Positions 16,688-25,516 of a DNA stretch of 51,454 bases are shown piece by piece (position 1 is the first letter of the stretch; each line of letters begins with the position of its first letter). Below the pieces are notes generated by a model. The model worked only from the letters and a program-made list of their open reading frames with translations. It was not told where the DNA came from and did not search any database. Source of the DNA: Anseongella ginsenosidimutans (GTDB lineage: Bacteria; Bacteroidota; Bacteroidia; Sphingobacteriales; Sphingobacteriaceae); contig JAJUHF010000008.1 in the NCBI GenBank assembly GCA_029268045.1, forward strand, positions 1 through 51,454, written 5' to 3'. Both the position numbers and the translations under genes were made by a program.

Positions 16688-19042
16688 TTAATAAGCCCGC
16701 CGCGTACGTCCGCGTCGCGCATCGGGGGGCACCGGCGCCTTGTTCCCGCCTTCCCGCAGCAAAGTATCCGGCCTGGATTTTCCCGGCCGGGACGCGGGAC
16801 TGACGCCCCATTCGTAACTGGGAACCGCCACCATGCTTACATCCATCCGCCCACCCTTCATGATGGTTTCATGCCGGATATAGGACCTGGGATCGTGGCG
16901 TTTGTTGATATAAACCGATTGAACGTATTGGTCCACTTCCGGATTATCATTTTTCACACGGATATCGAATTTCTCTCCGCTACCGGTATGGATGATCACC
17001 CGGTTAAAGAGCGGACTCCCAATAACATACTCTCCCGAGGCGGGTTCCACCGGGTAAAAACCCATGGAGCTCAGAACATACCAGGCCGACATCTGGCCGC
17101 AATCCTCATTCCCGCTCAGACCCGCGCGGTCCGGACCGTAGAGTTCGGTCATGATCTTCCGCGCCATGGCCTGGGTTTTCCAGGGTTGCCCCGCATAATT
17201 ATAAAGGTAGGCCACATGATGACTCGGCTCATTCCCGTGGGCGTATTGCCCGATCAGACCGGTCACATCCACCGCGTGCTCGTTGTCAACCACCGCTTCC
17301 TGCGTATACAGGGCATCCAGCTTCGCGATGAACGCTTCGTCTCCGCCAAGCAGGTCAATGAGTCCGTGGACGTCGTGGGGAACAAAAAAAGTATACTGCC
17401 AGGAATTCCCTTCGGTAAAGTCGCCACGTCCCAAAATGGACACTTCGGCTGGATTGAAATCCGGATTCCACACGCCCGAACTGTCTTTTCCACGCGCAAA
17501 GCCGCTTACCGAATCGATCGTATTGCGGTAATTCATGGCCCGTGCCATAAAGTATTCCGCGTCTTCCTTTTTTCCCAGCAGCTTGGCCGCCTGGGCAATG
17601 CACCAGTCGTCGTACGCGTATTCCAGGGTTTTTGAAACCGAATTGTTCTCCAGTTCGCGCGGAATGTATCCCATCTGTTTGTAGTATTTCAGGCCGCGTT
17701 CGTCCTGCATGGCGCTGTGCTTCATGGCCTCGTACGCCAGTTCCAGATCAAAATCATCGTTGCCGCGGAGCATCGCCCCGACGATCACCGGCACCGAATG
17801 ATAGCCGATCATCGTACCGGTTTCGTTGGAAGCAAGCTCCCATACCGGAAGCTTCCCCGCCTGCTGATAACCTGCAAGCATGGATTTGATGAAATCGATG
17901 TTCCGCTCGGGAACAATGAGCTCGTACAGGGGATGCAGCGCCCGGAAGGTATCCCAAAGCGAAAACAGGGTGTACGCGGTAAAATCAGTTGCTGTATGGA
18001 TGTTGCCGTCGCGCCCGCGGTACTTCCGGTCCACGTCCATGGAAATATTGGGGTGGATCATGGTATGATAGAGCGCGGTATAGAAAGTAGTCATTTCCTC
18101 CCGGCTGGCTCCCTTAACCTCAATGCGGGCCAATTCGGTTTCCCAGGTTTTTGAAGCCTCTTTCCGAACCCGGTTGAAGTTCCAATGGTTAGCCTCGGCC
18201 ACCAGGTTCTTCCGGGCCCCCTCCACGCTGACCGCCGAAATACCGACCTTAACCAGAATGGCTTCTCCGTTCTTGGTGGTAAAGCGCAGCAGGGCCTTGG
18301 ACGCATTTCCTTCGGTACGTCGTCCGATCTCCGGCGCCAGGCTTTCCTGCAGTTCGTTGTCCTCGGCCAGGGTCAGTTCCCGGAAAGGTTTTGAGAACTG
18401 CGCCACAAAGTACACGTGCTGATCCCGCGCCCATCCGGTGGAACGCCGCATGCCCGCCAGCTCGTTTGCTCCGGTAATTTCAATGAAGCTTTCGGTCGTG
18501 CGGTCGCTGATCCCGTGTTCCAGGTCAATGATGATATTGCTCTGATCCGAAGCGGGAAAGGTATAGCGGTGAAAACCCGTGCGGAGCGTGGTGGTCATTT
18601 CAGCCCGGATCTGATTATCTTCCAGCAATACGCTGTAGTAACCGGGAGAAGCTTCTTCGGTTTCATGCCGGAACCGGGACCGGTATCCTGCATCCGGATC
18701 CTCCTTGGTTCCTGGTTCGGTCTGCCATTCCCCGATCGTGGCCATTACCAGGACATCGCCCAGGTCCGCCCCGCCCGTACCGCTCAGGTGCAGGTGCGAA
18801 AAGCCCATGATGGAACTGTCCGAACTGTGGTAACCCGAGCACCAGTCCCAGCCTTCAATGCCCGTATCGGGACTTAGCTGTACCATTCCAAAAGGCAAAG
18901 TGGCTCCGGGAAAGGTATGGCCGTGTTCGGCGGTCCCTACAAAGGGATTTACATAGGAAACCAGGCGCTGCCCATGGCAAAAAGCGCTGAAACAGCAAAC
19001 AATAATGGATAGAAAAAGCGTTCTAGTAAAGTATCGGTTCAT
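16688..19042 (-). CDS. GH92 family alpha-mannosidase
   Basis: A 784-residue secreted glycoside hydrolase. A signal peptide ends near FCHGQ. The mature N-terminus YVNPFVGTAEHGHTFPGA is the GH92 hallmark, with further family stretches GFSHLHLSGTG, HGNEPSHH (602-609) and GNEDCGQMSAWYVLSSMGF (from 644). GH92 enzymes are calcium-dependent exo-alpha-mannosidases that invert configuration; linkage preference cannot be read here. The protein lacks a lipobox, so it is probably periplasmic. The C-terminus beyond the usual SWGKSR-like end carries an odd basic, Pro-rich tail of about 30 residues, possibly the result of a mutated stop. The gene is about 2 kb from a SusCD pair, separated by bioFD. Confidence 0.93.
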   Translation of the reverse strand: MNRYFTRTLFLSIIVCCFSAFCHGQRLVSYVNPFVGTAEHGHTFPGATLPFGMVQLSPDTGIEGWDWCSGYHSSDSSIMGFSHLHLSGTGGADLGDVLVMATIGEWQTEPGTKEDPDAGYRSRFRHETEEASPGYYSVLLEDNQIRAEMTTTLRTGFHRYTFPASDQSNIIIDLEHGISDRTTESFIEITGANELAGMRRSTGWARDQHVYFVAQFSKPFRELTLAEDNELQESLAPEIGRRTEGNASKALLRFTTKNGEAILVKVGISAVSVEGARKNLVAEANHWNFNRVRKEASKTWETELARIEVKGASREEMTTFYTALYHTMIHPNISMDVDRKYRGRDGNIHTATDFTAYTLFSLWDTFRALHPLYELIVPERNIDFIKSMLAGYQQAGKLPVWELASNETGTMIGYHSVPVIVGAMLRGNDDFDLELAYEAMKHSAMQDERGLKYYKQMGYIPRELENNSVSKTLEYAYDDWCIAQAAKLLGKKEDAEYFMARAMNYRNTIDSVSGFARGKDSSGVWNPDFNPAEVSILGRGDFTEGNSWQYTFFVPHDVHGLIDLLGGDEAFIAKLDALYTQEAVVDNEHAVDVTGLIGQYAHGNEPSHHVAYLYNYAGQPWKTQAMARKIMTELYGPDRAGLSGNEDCGQMSAWYVLSSMGFYPVEPASGEYVIGSPLFNRVIIHTGSGEKFDIRVKNDNPEVDQYVQSVYINKRHDPRSYIRHETIMKGGRMDVSMVAVPSYEWGVSPASRPGKSRPDTLLREGGNKAPVPPDARRGRTRRAY

Positions 19043-19068
19043 TCAGCTAAATTAGGATATTTAAGCCA

Positions 19069-19076
19069 TATATTTG
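19069..19076 (+). promoter_or_regulatory. Putative -7 promoter element of bioFD
   Basis: TATATTTG matches TAnnTTTG exactly. The predicted transcription start, about 7 bases on, coincides with the bioF TTG start at 19083, suggesting a leaderless or near-leaderless message. No clear -33 box. Confidence 0.45.
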
Positions 19077-19082
19077 TAGAAA

Positions 19083-20219
19083 TTGGATAGCATTCACCGC
19101 CACCTGGAACAAAAGTTGAAAGAACGGTTCAGCGAAGGCATGTACCGGCAACTTCCCGCTACCCGGGAATGGGTTGATTTTTGTTCAAACGACTACCTAG
19201 GCTTTTCGCGGTCGCCGGATCTGAAGAAAAAGATTGCAGAGGAACTCAACCGGCATCCGGATTATTCTGTCGGCGCCACAGGATCGCGGCTGCTCTCGGG
19301 GAACTCCGCCTATATCGAGCACCTGGAAGAAGAGATCGCGTTGTTTCACCGTGCCGAAGCCGGGCTGCTGTTCAATTCCGGCTATTCAGCAAACCTGGGT
19401 GTATTCTCTGCGCTTGCACAGCGGGGCGATACGGTGGTCTGCGATGAACTGGTTCACGCCAGCATCATCGATGGCATCCGCCTTAGCGGCGCAAACCGCT
19501 ATACCTTTGCGCACAACGATCCCGAAAGCCTGGAGAAAAAACTGAAACAGGCCGAAAAAGGCTCCGGCCGGGTTTACATCGCCGTGGAAAGCCTGTATTC
19601 CATGGACGGGGATTTGGCGCCGCTGGAGAAGATTGTTTCCCTCGGCGAGGAGTACAACGCCGCGGTGATCGTGGACGAGGCCCATGCAGGTGGGGTTTTC
19701 GGCAAGAATGGGCGCGGTCTGGTTTCGGACGCGGGGCTGGAAGCGCGGGTTTTCGCCCGGATCTACACCTTTGGGAAAGCCCTGGGGAGCCACGGCGCCA
19801 TTGTGACCGGTTCGCGGGTCCTGAAGGATTACCTGGTCAATTTTGCGCGCACGCTCATTTACACGACGGCCCTGCCCTTTCACAACCTGGCTTCAATCAA
19901 ATGCGCGTATGAATTGCTCATCGCCAAGCCCGACATCCAGCAGGCCTTAAAAAACAGGATTGCGCTTTTCAAACAGCTTACCCGCGAGAACCCCCGGATC
20001 CAGGCGATGGATGGTCCCATTCAGACGATGATTGTCCCGGGAAATCAGGCAGCCCAGGCTATGGAAAAAAAATTACAGGCGGCGGGACTGCATGTCCGCG
20101 CGATCCGGAGCCCCAGCGTTCCGGCCGGAAAGGAGCGGCTGCGGATCTGTTTGCATTCCTACAATACGGAGGATGAAATCCGCCGGCTTGCCCGCCTACT
20201 TGAAGAGGAAAAAAAGTAA
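19083..20219 (+). CDS. bioF: 8-amino-7-oxononanoate synthase (BioF)
   Basis: A 378-residue PLP enzyme of the alpha-oxoamine synthase family that condenses pimeloyl-ACP/CoA with alanine in biotin synthesis. Motifs: FCSNDYLGF, the Gly-rich GATGSRLLSG, LYSMDGDLAPL, VDEAHAGGVFG (Asp198, His201) and the PLP lysine in TFGKALGSHGA (Lys232). The only start giving a full N-terminus is TTG at 19083; the next Met is at residue 20 and would remove part of the first helix. It is followed after 12 bases by bioD. A glycine C-acetyltransferase role is a less likely alternative, given the bioD partner. Confidence 0.92.
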   Translation: MDSIHRHLEQKLKERFSEGMYRQLPATREWVDFCSNDYLGFSRSPDLKKKIAEELNRHPDYSVGATGSRLLSGNSAYIEHLEEEIALFHRAEAGLLFNSGYSANLGVFSALAQRGDTVVCDELVHASIIDGIRLSGANRYTFAHNDPESLEKKLKQAEKGSGRVYIAVESLYSMDGDLAPLEKIVSLGEEYNAAVIVDEAHAGGVFGKNGRGLVSDAGLEARVFARIYTFGKALGSHGAIVTGSRVLKDYLVNFARTLIYTTALPFHNLASIKCAYELLIAKPDIQQALKNRIALFKQLTRENPRIQAMDGPIQTMIVPGNQAAQAMEKKLQAAGLHVRAIRSPSVPAGKERLRICLHSYNTEDEIRRLARLLEEEKK

Positions 20220-20231
20220 ACAACACAGGCA

Positions 20232-20846
20232 ATGAAGCCACTTTTTGTCACAGGAATAGATACCGGCATCGGTAAAACAATCGTCTCGGCCATTCTGGTC
20301 GAAAAACTGCAGGCCGACTATTGGAAACCGGTGCAGTCGGGTGATCTGGAGCGGTCCGATACGATGATGGTCCGCTCGCTGGTCAGCAACGGGGTGTCCC
20401 GGTTTCATCAGGAAGCCTTCCGGCTCAGTCAACCGCACTCTCCGCATAAATCCGCGGCGCTCGACGGAATTACCATCCGCCTCGATGATTTCCAGGCGCC
20501 TGCCACCACCCGGCCGTTGATCATCGAAGGCGCTGGCGGTTTGCTCGTACCGTTGAACCGGCAGGATCTGATGGTGGACCTGATCGCACACCTGGGGGCG
20601 GAGGTTGTTGTTGTTTCCAAAAACTACCTGGGGAGCATCAACCATACGCTGCTGACCCTGAACATTCTGAAAACGCGGAACCTGACGGTGCGCGGCATCG
20701 TCTTTAACGGAAAAGCGAATCCCGATTCGGAGGAGATCATTCTGAACTTCAGCGGGACAAGGTGCCTTGGGAACGTTCCGGAACTGCCTTCGATTGACAG
20801 GGAACATATCCGCGGGGCCACCGAATCGATTACCCTCGATACCTGA
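20232..20846 (+). CDS. bioD: Dethiobiotin synthetase (BioD)
   Basis: A 204-residue P-loop ligase that closes the ureido ring of dethiobiotin with ATP and CO2. The nucleotide loop is TGIDTGIGKT (residues 7-16). The catalytic lysine region is YWKPVQSGD, and EGAGGLLVPL is the second signature. It is a little shorter than the E. coli enzyme (about 225). It forms a pair with bioF; bioA, bioB and other steps are not in the window. A perfect 10-bp stem terminator follows 12 bases after the stop. Confidence 0.94.
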   Translation: MKPLFVTGIDTGIGKTIVSAILVEKLQADYWKPVQSGDLERSDTMMVRSLVSNGVSRFHQEAFRLSQPHSPHKSAALDGITIRLDDFQAPATTRPLIIEGAGGLLVPLNRQDLMVDLIAHLGAEVVVVSKNYLGSINHTLLTLNILKTRNLTVRGIVFNGKANPDSEEIILNFSGTRCLGNVPELPSIDREHIRGATESITLDT

Positions 20847-20858
20847 ATGCTGATATCA

Positions 20859-20890
20859 AAAAAGCCGCCCTAATCAAAGAGCGGCTTTTT
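20859..20890. terminator. Bidirectional Rho-independent terminator between bioD and susD
   Basis: AAAAAGCCGC at 20859-20868 is perfectly complementary to GCGGCTTTTT at 20881-20890, with a 12-base loop. A and T runs on both flanks allow it to serve bioD on plus and the SusCD operon on minus. Confidence 0.88.
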
Positions 20891-20911
20891 AATAATCTCA
20901 CGTACCGGGAT

Positions 20912-22330
20912 CTAGTATCCGTCGTTCTGATCCAGGCCGGGGTTTACGTCACGTGCCCGCTGCGGAATGGGCAGGATGATGTAGGGATCACCCGGCGCGG
21001 AGATCCCCGCCCCGTTTCCGGAGGTCCGAAGGCTCTTCCCTTTCCGGAGCAGGTCCATTCTGCGGTGTCCTTCGAAACAAAGCTCTTTGCGGCGTTCGTT
21101 GAGAATCGCCTCAATAAAGGCTTCATCGGTTGCGAAATCCGCAGCGTCCCAGGTACTCAGATTGGCTCGCTCCCTTAATTCATTCATTAGGTCAAGCGAC
21201 TCCGCGTTTACACCGTCCAGTTCGGCCAGCGCCTCGGCGCGGGTCAGGTACATTTCGGTAACCCGGATAATGGGCGCGTTGTCTGCATTGGTCGTCCCAT
21301 CGGGAAACTTGGTCGTAAACAGGGGTTCCCCGGCACCGTCACTGCGGGAAAGCGCAAAACGGGCGTCACCCGGCTCCTCCTCGAACGCGGCGATCAGATC
21401 CGGACTGAAGGGGCAGTCGCCCCGGCCGCCGTAGGTGGAGCTATTGTAATAGGAAGCCCAGCCACCCGAACTGGTCGAACCGTTGTCGGTTGCCGAGTTC
21501 TGAATGGTGAATACGTCTTCGGGAGAATTCGCGTCGTAAAAATTGTGGTTCGCAGCCAGGACGTAATCCGCATCGTCGATCACATCGCCAGCCAAGTCCG
21601 CGGCCTCTCCGTATTCCCCACGGTACAGGTGCAAACGGGCCATCAGCGCGCGGGCAGCCCCTTGCGTAGCGCGTCCACGTGCCATTTCAGCCGCTCCGAA
21701 CTCGCCTGCTGTCAACAGGTCGGGCAAGGCTTCCTGCAAATCGGTGAAGATCTGCTGATGCACTTCGTTTACGGTAGCGCGGGTAGGATAGGTAATCTCC
21801 CCTTCGTAAGGCTCCAACACAATGGGAATCCCCAGGCTCGCGCCGTTATCGAGGTTGTAAGGCTGACCGAACAGGTTGACCAGCTGAAAGTTTACCAGAG
21901 CGCGGAGGAATTTCGCCTCTGCCACGTATTGTGCCCTTTCCGCGTCGGTAAACGCGTCGTCCTCTACAAGCGGAACGTACTTGATCACCGCGTTGGCGGC
22001 CACGATCACCCGGAAGTTCTCGGCCCAGAGATCCTGGATGGAGCTGTTATCGGCAACCACGTCAAATTCATCAATATCCCGCAGTGTCGGAAAAGTACCC
22101 GAAAAGAGCACATTGTCCGCCTGGAAATCCGCGATGATCTGAGGAAGCGCGCCGAAGACTTCGTATTGCTGGGACAGGCTGTACACACCCATCAGGGATG
22201 CAAAGGCGTTATCCTTATTTGCAAAGGCCAGGTCCGTAGCCAGATCCTGCTCGGGATTGATGTCCAGCCTATTCTCACAGGAAGCTGTCAGGATCAACCC
22301 TGCAGCCAGTATATATAGTAACTTTTTCAT
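20912..22330 (-). CDS. RagB/SusD family nutrient-binding lipoprotein
   Basis: A 472-residue SusD-type protein. The signal ends in LTASC with the lipidated Cys at residue 18, and the mature part starts with ENRLDINPEQ, the typical SusD beginning. TPR-like helices dominate the middle, and the C-terminal RagB/SusD signature is seen as LNERRKELCFEGHRRMDLLRKGK-type text (two overlapping short stretches). It forms the surface lid of the SusC transporter encoded 17 bases upstream. The glycan or peptide ligand cannot be inferred, since no enzyme gene is directly linked; the nearest is a GH92 mannosidase beyond bioFD. Confidence 0.94.
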   Translation of the reverse strand: MKKLLYILAAGLILTASCENRLDINPEQDLATDLAFANKDNAFASLMGVYSLSQQYEVFGALPQIIADFQADNVLFSGTFPTLRDIDEFDVVADNSSIQDLWAENFRVIVAANAVIKYVPLVEDDAFTDAERAQYVAEAKFLRALVNFQLVNLFGQPYNLDNGASLGIPIVLEPYEGEITYPTRATVNEVHQQIFTDLQEALPDLLTAGEFGAAEMARGRATQGAARALMARLHLYRGEYGEAADLAGDVIDDADYVLAANHNFYDANSPEDVFTIQNSATDNGSTSSGGWASYYNSSTYGGRGDCPFSPDLIAAFEEEPGDARFALSRSDGAGEPLFTTKFPDGTTNADNAPIIRVTEMYLTRAEALAELDGVNAESLDLMNELRERANLSTWDAADFATDEAFIEAILNERRKELCFEGHRRMDLLRKGKSLRTSGNGAGISAPGDPYIILPIPQRARDVNPGLDQNDGY

Positions 22331-22347
22331 GTTATTTCCTTCCTAAA

Positions 22348-25323
22348 TTAAAAACCAAGGCTTACACCAAAGGTAATCGTCTTTGCCTGAGGTACTGCGA
22401 AGAAGGACTCACCAAGGAACCGGTTGCTGGCACCGTCGGCGGAAATCTCCGGATCAGCGCCCCGGAAATCCTTATCCTGAAGCGTCCAGAGATTTTGCCC
22501 CATGACATACACCCGGGCGCGGGAGATGAAATTACTCTTCTGCAATAATTCAGCCGGCAGGTTGTAGCTCAGGGTAATGTTCTTCAAACGCATGTAGGAA
22601 CCGTTCTGCAACTGCAGCGTGGAGGTTTGCGTAAAGCTGGTCACCGTGGGGCTGCTCATGGACGGAGCAAACGCCCGGTCACCCGGCTGCTTCCAGTAAT
22701 TCAGCATGCGCGTTACCTTGTTATAAGGCAAGGTCACATCCTCCAGGAATGAGAGTTCATCCAGTAAGAGCTTATTACCGGACACGAATTGCAGAAACGC
22801 GTTCAGTTCAAAGCCCTTATACGTGAAGGTGTTGGTCAGGCCACCGAAAAAGTCGGGATCCCCTTTGCCTACAATCACCCGGTCGTCCGCCGTGGGGCTG
22901 GTTGTTGGGGTACCGTCTTTTTTCAACCATTCGGCATCCCCGGTTTCCGGATTGACCCCTTTATACCGGATCATGTAGAAGCTGTTCAGGGAATGCCCTT
23001 CGATGGCCCGTTGCGAACCGGCTCCAACGATTCTTCTTCCTTCGGCATCCACACTGCTTCCTTCCGGCAGGGAAAGGATCTTGTTCTTGATAAAGGAAAT
23101 ATTGAATCCGGTGGTCCAGCGGAAATCGCCGCGGTTTATATTGGTTGAATTAACCGAAAATTCCCATCCTTTATTTTCCATCTCGCCGACGTTCTGCGTA
23201 AGGGTCCGGTATCCGGTCGTATAGGGAATGGGTACGTCCAGCAGCAAGCCGTCGGTATTCTTGTAGAAATAGTTCACTTTCAGATCCAGACGGGAATTCA
23301 GCAAGGACATGTCAAGTCCTACGTCAAATGAACGGGAAGTTTCCCAGCTCAAACTGGGGTTTTCAGGCTGAACCGGTCTTAATCCCGGAAGTCCGGCGTA
23401 GTCGGACTCCGGACCTGCCCGGTAAAGACCCAGCGAGGAGAAATTCCCGATCCGGTCGTTTCCGGCCGTACCGTAACCTGCGGTCAGTTTCAGGTAATTG
23501 AAAACGCCGTTATCCTGCATAAAGCTTTCTTCCGAAAGGATCCATCCACCGGATACCGCCCAGAACGTGCCGTATTTGTTGTCCGCGCCGAATCGCGACG
23601 ATCCGTCTCTCCGCACGGAACCTTCCAGCATGTAGCGGTCCAGGTAACGGTAGTTACCCCGGGCGAACCAGGAGCTCAATGCCCAGGCGGTCCGGGTAGA
23701 AGAAGTTGTGGTGGGCGTTGCAGCCGACGCGATGTTCCGCAGTTGATCGCTGGCGAAGCCGCTACCCTCTACGGTTATGTCCTCATACTGCGAAGTTTCG
23801 TAGCTCTGGCCCAACAGCAGCCCAAAATTATGGTCACCTACTTCGCGATCGTAATCGAGCGTGTTGGTGGTAAGCCATTTATTATCCTGTACGATCTGCT
23901 TGAAGGCATATCCAGTGGGCGACACGATGTCCGGGTCGCGGTTGAAATACTCTACCTGCACACCGTCCATTCCCCAGTCCGTTTTCAGTGAAAGACCGGG
24001 TATCAACTGAACCTGGGCGTAAATATTACCGGTATTCCTCCGGTTCACCTGATCGGTTACACCGATTTCCTCCAGGGCGATGATGTTCGGGATAAAGTTT
24101 CCGCGGGCATAGGATCCGTCGTCGTTGTAGGCCGGAGTAAGCGGGGTCTGCAAATAAGCCGAGGTCAGGGACGCATACGTATTGTTTTCTGCGCCAATGC
24201 GGTCGTTCAGCGACTTGGAAATACCAAAGTTTGCGCCAAACTTCACCTTATCATTCAGCCGGTGCTCCAGGTTAACCCGTCCGTTCAGCTTATCCAAGTC
24301 GTTGCCCAGGGCATAACCGGACTGATCCAGGTAGGTACCGCCAATGAAAAAGGTGGTTTTTTCCGAACCGCCACGGGCCGAAACCGAATAGTTGCTGATG
24401 CTTCCGGTCCGCTTGACGGCATCCAGCCAATTAAAGCGGGTGCCGGGATCGGTAGGCGGTGTACGGGAGGGATCCCCATCGGCGTACGCCTGCCTCACCT
24501 CAAGGAACTGATCCCCGTTCATGGGCTCGTAGATATCCACCGGGTTTGAAAAACCGGTGTAATAATCAAAGTCAATGGTGGCTTTCCCCATCTGGCCTTT
24601 CTTGGTTTCGATGAGTACCACGCCGTTTGCGCCCCGTGAACCGTAAATCGCTACCGCCGAGGCATCTTTCAATACCGTGAGGGAAGCAATGTCGTTCGGG
24701 TTGATATCATACAGCGGGTTGAGTCCGGACGCTCCTCCCATGGCCTGGGTATAATCCCCGTCGTTCAGGGGCACCCCGTCAATCACAAAAAGCGGCTCTC
24801 CGCCTGCGGTAATGGAAGCAGCACCGCGGATCCGGATATTGGCGGCCGCTCCCAGCAAACCGGATGAGTTTGTCATTTGCACTCCGGCGGCCTGGCCCTG
24901 CAGCAATTGCTGCGGTGAAACGGCCGGCACGTTCTCAAACTTTTTCGCATCGACCGTGGCCACGCTTTGCACCTGATAACGCCGGCTTTGCTCACCGTAT
25001 CCGATTACAACTACTTCGCTCAGCGCTTCAATGTCCTGAGACAGCTCCACGTTAATCACGGTGTTGTTTCCGATTTCCTGTTCAAGGGAGCGAAACCCGA
25101 TGAACGAAAACACCAGTGTTTGGGCATCCGAGGGAACGTTCAATTCGTACACTCCGTCCAAGTCCGTTTGGGCGCCAATGGTGGTACCTTTCACCAATAC
25201 CGAAACTCCGGGGAGTGGTGCGCCGTCCTCGCCGGTAACCTTACCGGTCAATGTCTTTTCCTGCGACCAGGCAGTCAAGGTGAAAAAGACAATCGAGAAC
25301 AAAACAAGTAATGGTCTCTTCAT
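22348..25323 (-). CDS. SusC/RagA family TonB-linked outer-membrane protein
   Basis: A 991-residue SusC-type transporter. A signal peptide (ending TAWSQ) is followed by a carboxypeptidase D regulatory-like domain at about 22-100, then the EVVVIGYG link and plug, with the SusC signature AIYGSRGANGVVLIETKKG. The rest is a 22-strand barrel ending ITFGVSLGF. There is no STN domain at the N-terminus, so unlike the SusC at 44-47.7 kb it should not signal to an anti-sigma factor. It leads the SusCD operon. A minus-strand TACTTTTA at 25346-25353 is a near match to the -7 consensus, and nested palindromes lie further upstream. Confidence 0.95.
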   Translation of the reverse strand: MKRPLLVLFSIVFFTLTAWSQEKTLTGKVTGEDGAPLPGVSVLVKGTTIGAQTDLDGVYELNVPSDAQTLVFSFIGFRSLEQEIGNNTVINVELSQDIEALSEVVVIGYGEQSRRYQVQSVATVDAKKFENVPAVSPQQLLQGQAAGVQMTNSSGLLGAAANIRIRGAASITAGGEPLFVIDGVPLNDGDYTQAMGGASGLNPLYDINPNDIASLTVLKDASAVAIYGSRGANGVVLIETKKGQMGKATIDFDYYTGFSNPVDIYEPMNGDQFLEVRQAYADGDPSRTPPTDPGTRFNWLDAVKRTGSISNYSVSARGGSEKTTFFIGGTYLDQSGYALGNDLDKLNGRVNLEHRLNDKVKFGANFGISKSLNDRIGAENNTYASLTSAYLQTPLTPAYNDDGSYARGNFIPNIIALEEIGVTDQVNRRNTGNIYAQVQLIPGLSLKTDWGMDGVQVEYFNRDPDIVSPTGYAFKQIVQDNKWLTTNTLDYDREVGDHNFGLLLGQSYETSQYEDITVEGSGFASDQLRNIASAATPTTTSSTRTAWALSSWFARGNYRYLDRYMLEGSVRRDGSSRFGADNKYGTFWAVSGGWILSEESFMQDNGVFNYLKLTAGYGTAGNDRIGNFSSLGLYRAGPESDYAGLPGLRPVQPENPSLSWETSRSFDVGLDMSLLNSRLDLKVNYFYKNTDGLLLDVPIPYTTGYRTLTQNVGEMENKGWEFSVNSTNINRGDFRWTTGFNISFIKNKILSLPEGSSVDAEGRRIVGAGSQRAIEGHSLNSFYMIRYKGVNPETGDAEWLKKDGTPTTSPTADDRVIVGKGDPDFFGGLTNTFTYKGFELNAFLQFVSGNKLLLDELSFLEDVTLPYNKVTRMLNYWKQPGDRAFAPSMSSPTVTSFTQTSTLQLQNGSYMRLKNITLSYNLPAELLQKSNFISRARVYVMGQNLWTLQDKDFRGADPEISADGASNRFLGESFFAVPQAKTITFGVSLGF

Positions 25324-25385
25324 AATCTGTTTTAGTTTTTCGGCGTAAAAGTACGGTTTTTTAAAAAATTTATAACATTATTTTT

Positions 25386-25422
25386 ACGTTAGGGTCAGAG
25401 ACTCTGATACTTTAACGTTAAA
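25386..25422. promoter_or_regulatory. Nested palindromes in the susC / hydroxyacyl-CoA dehydrogenase divergent region
   Basis: TCAGAGACTCTGA (25395-25407) is a 13-base palindrome with one central base. It is flanked by ACGTTA (25386-25391) and an inverted TAACGT (25413-25418). The latter sits inside a perfect 12-base palindrome TTTAACGTTAAA (25411-25422). Such dyads suggest operator sites; the regulator is unknown. Confidence 0.5.
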
Positions 25423-25459
25423 ATACCCGAAAGCGCACGAAAGCTCAGCGAGTGTAACA

Positions 25460-25470
25460 GGTAAGTTACC
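25460..25470. promoter_or_regulatory. 11-base palindrome upstream of the 3-hydroxyacyl-CoA dehydrogenase gene
   Basis: GGTAAGTTACC is a palindrome around a central G, 46 bases before the ATG at 25517. GTAAC at 25454-25458 also pairs with GTTAC at 25465-25469. A possible operator; nothing in the sequence names the binding protein. Confidence 0.35.
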
Positions 25471-25516
25471 TCAGCCCGTACAGGAAGTAAAATTGAAAAC
25501 GCTAAACTTATCCACC

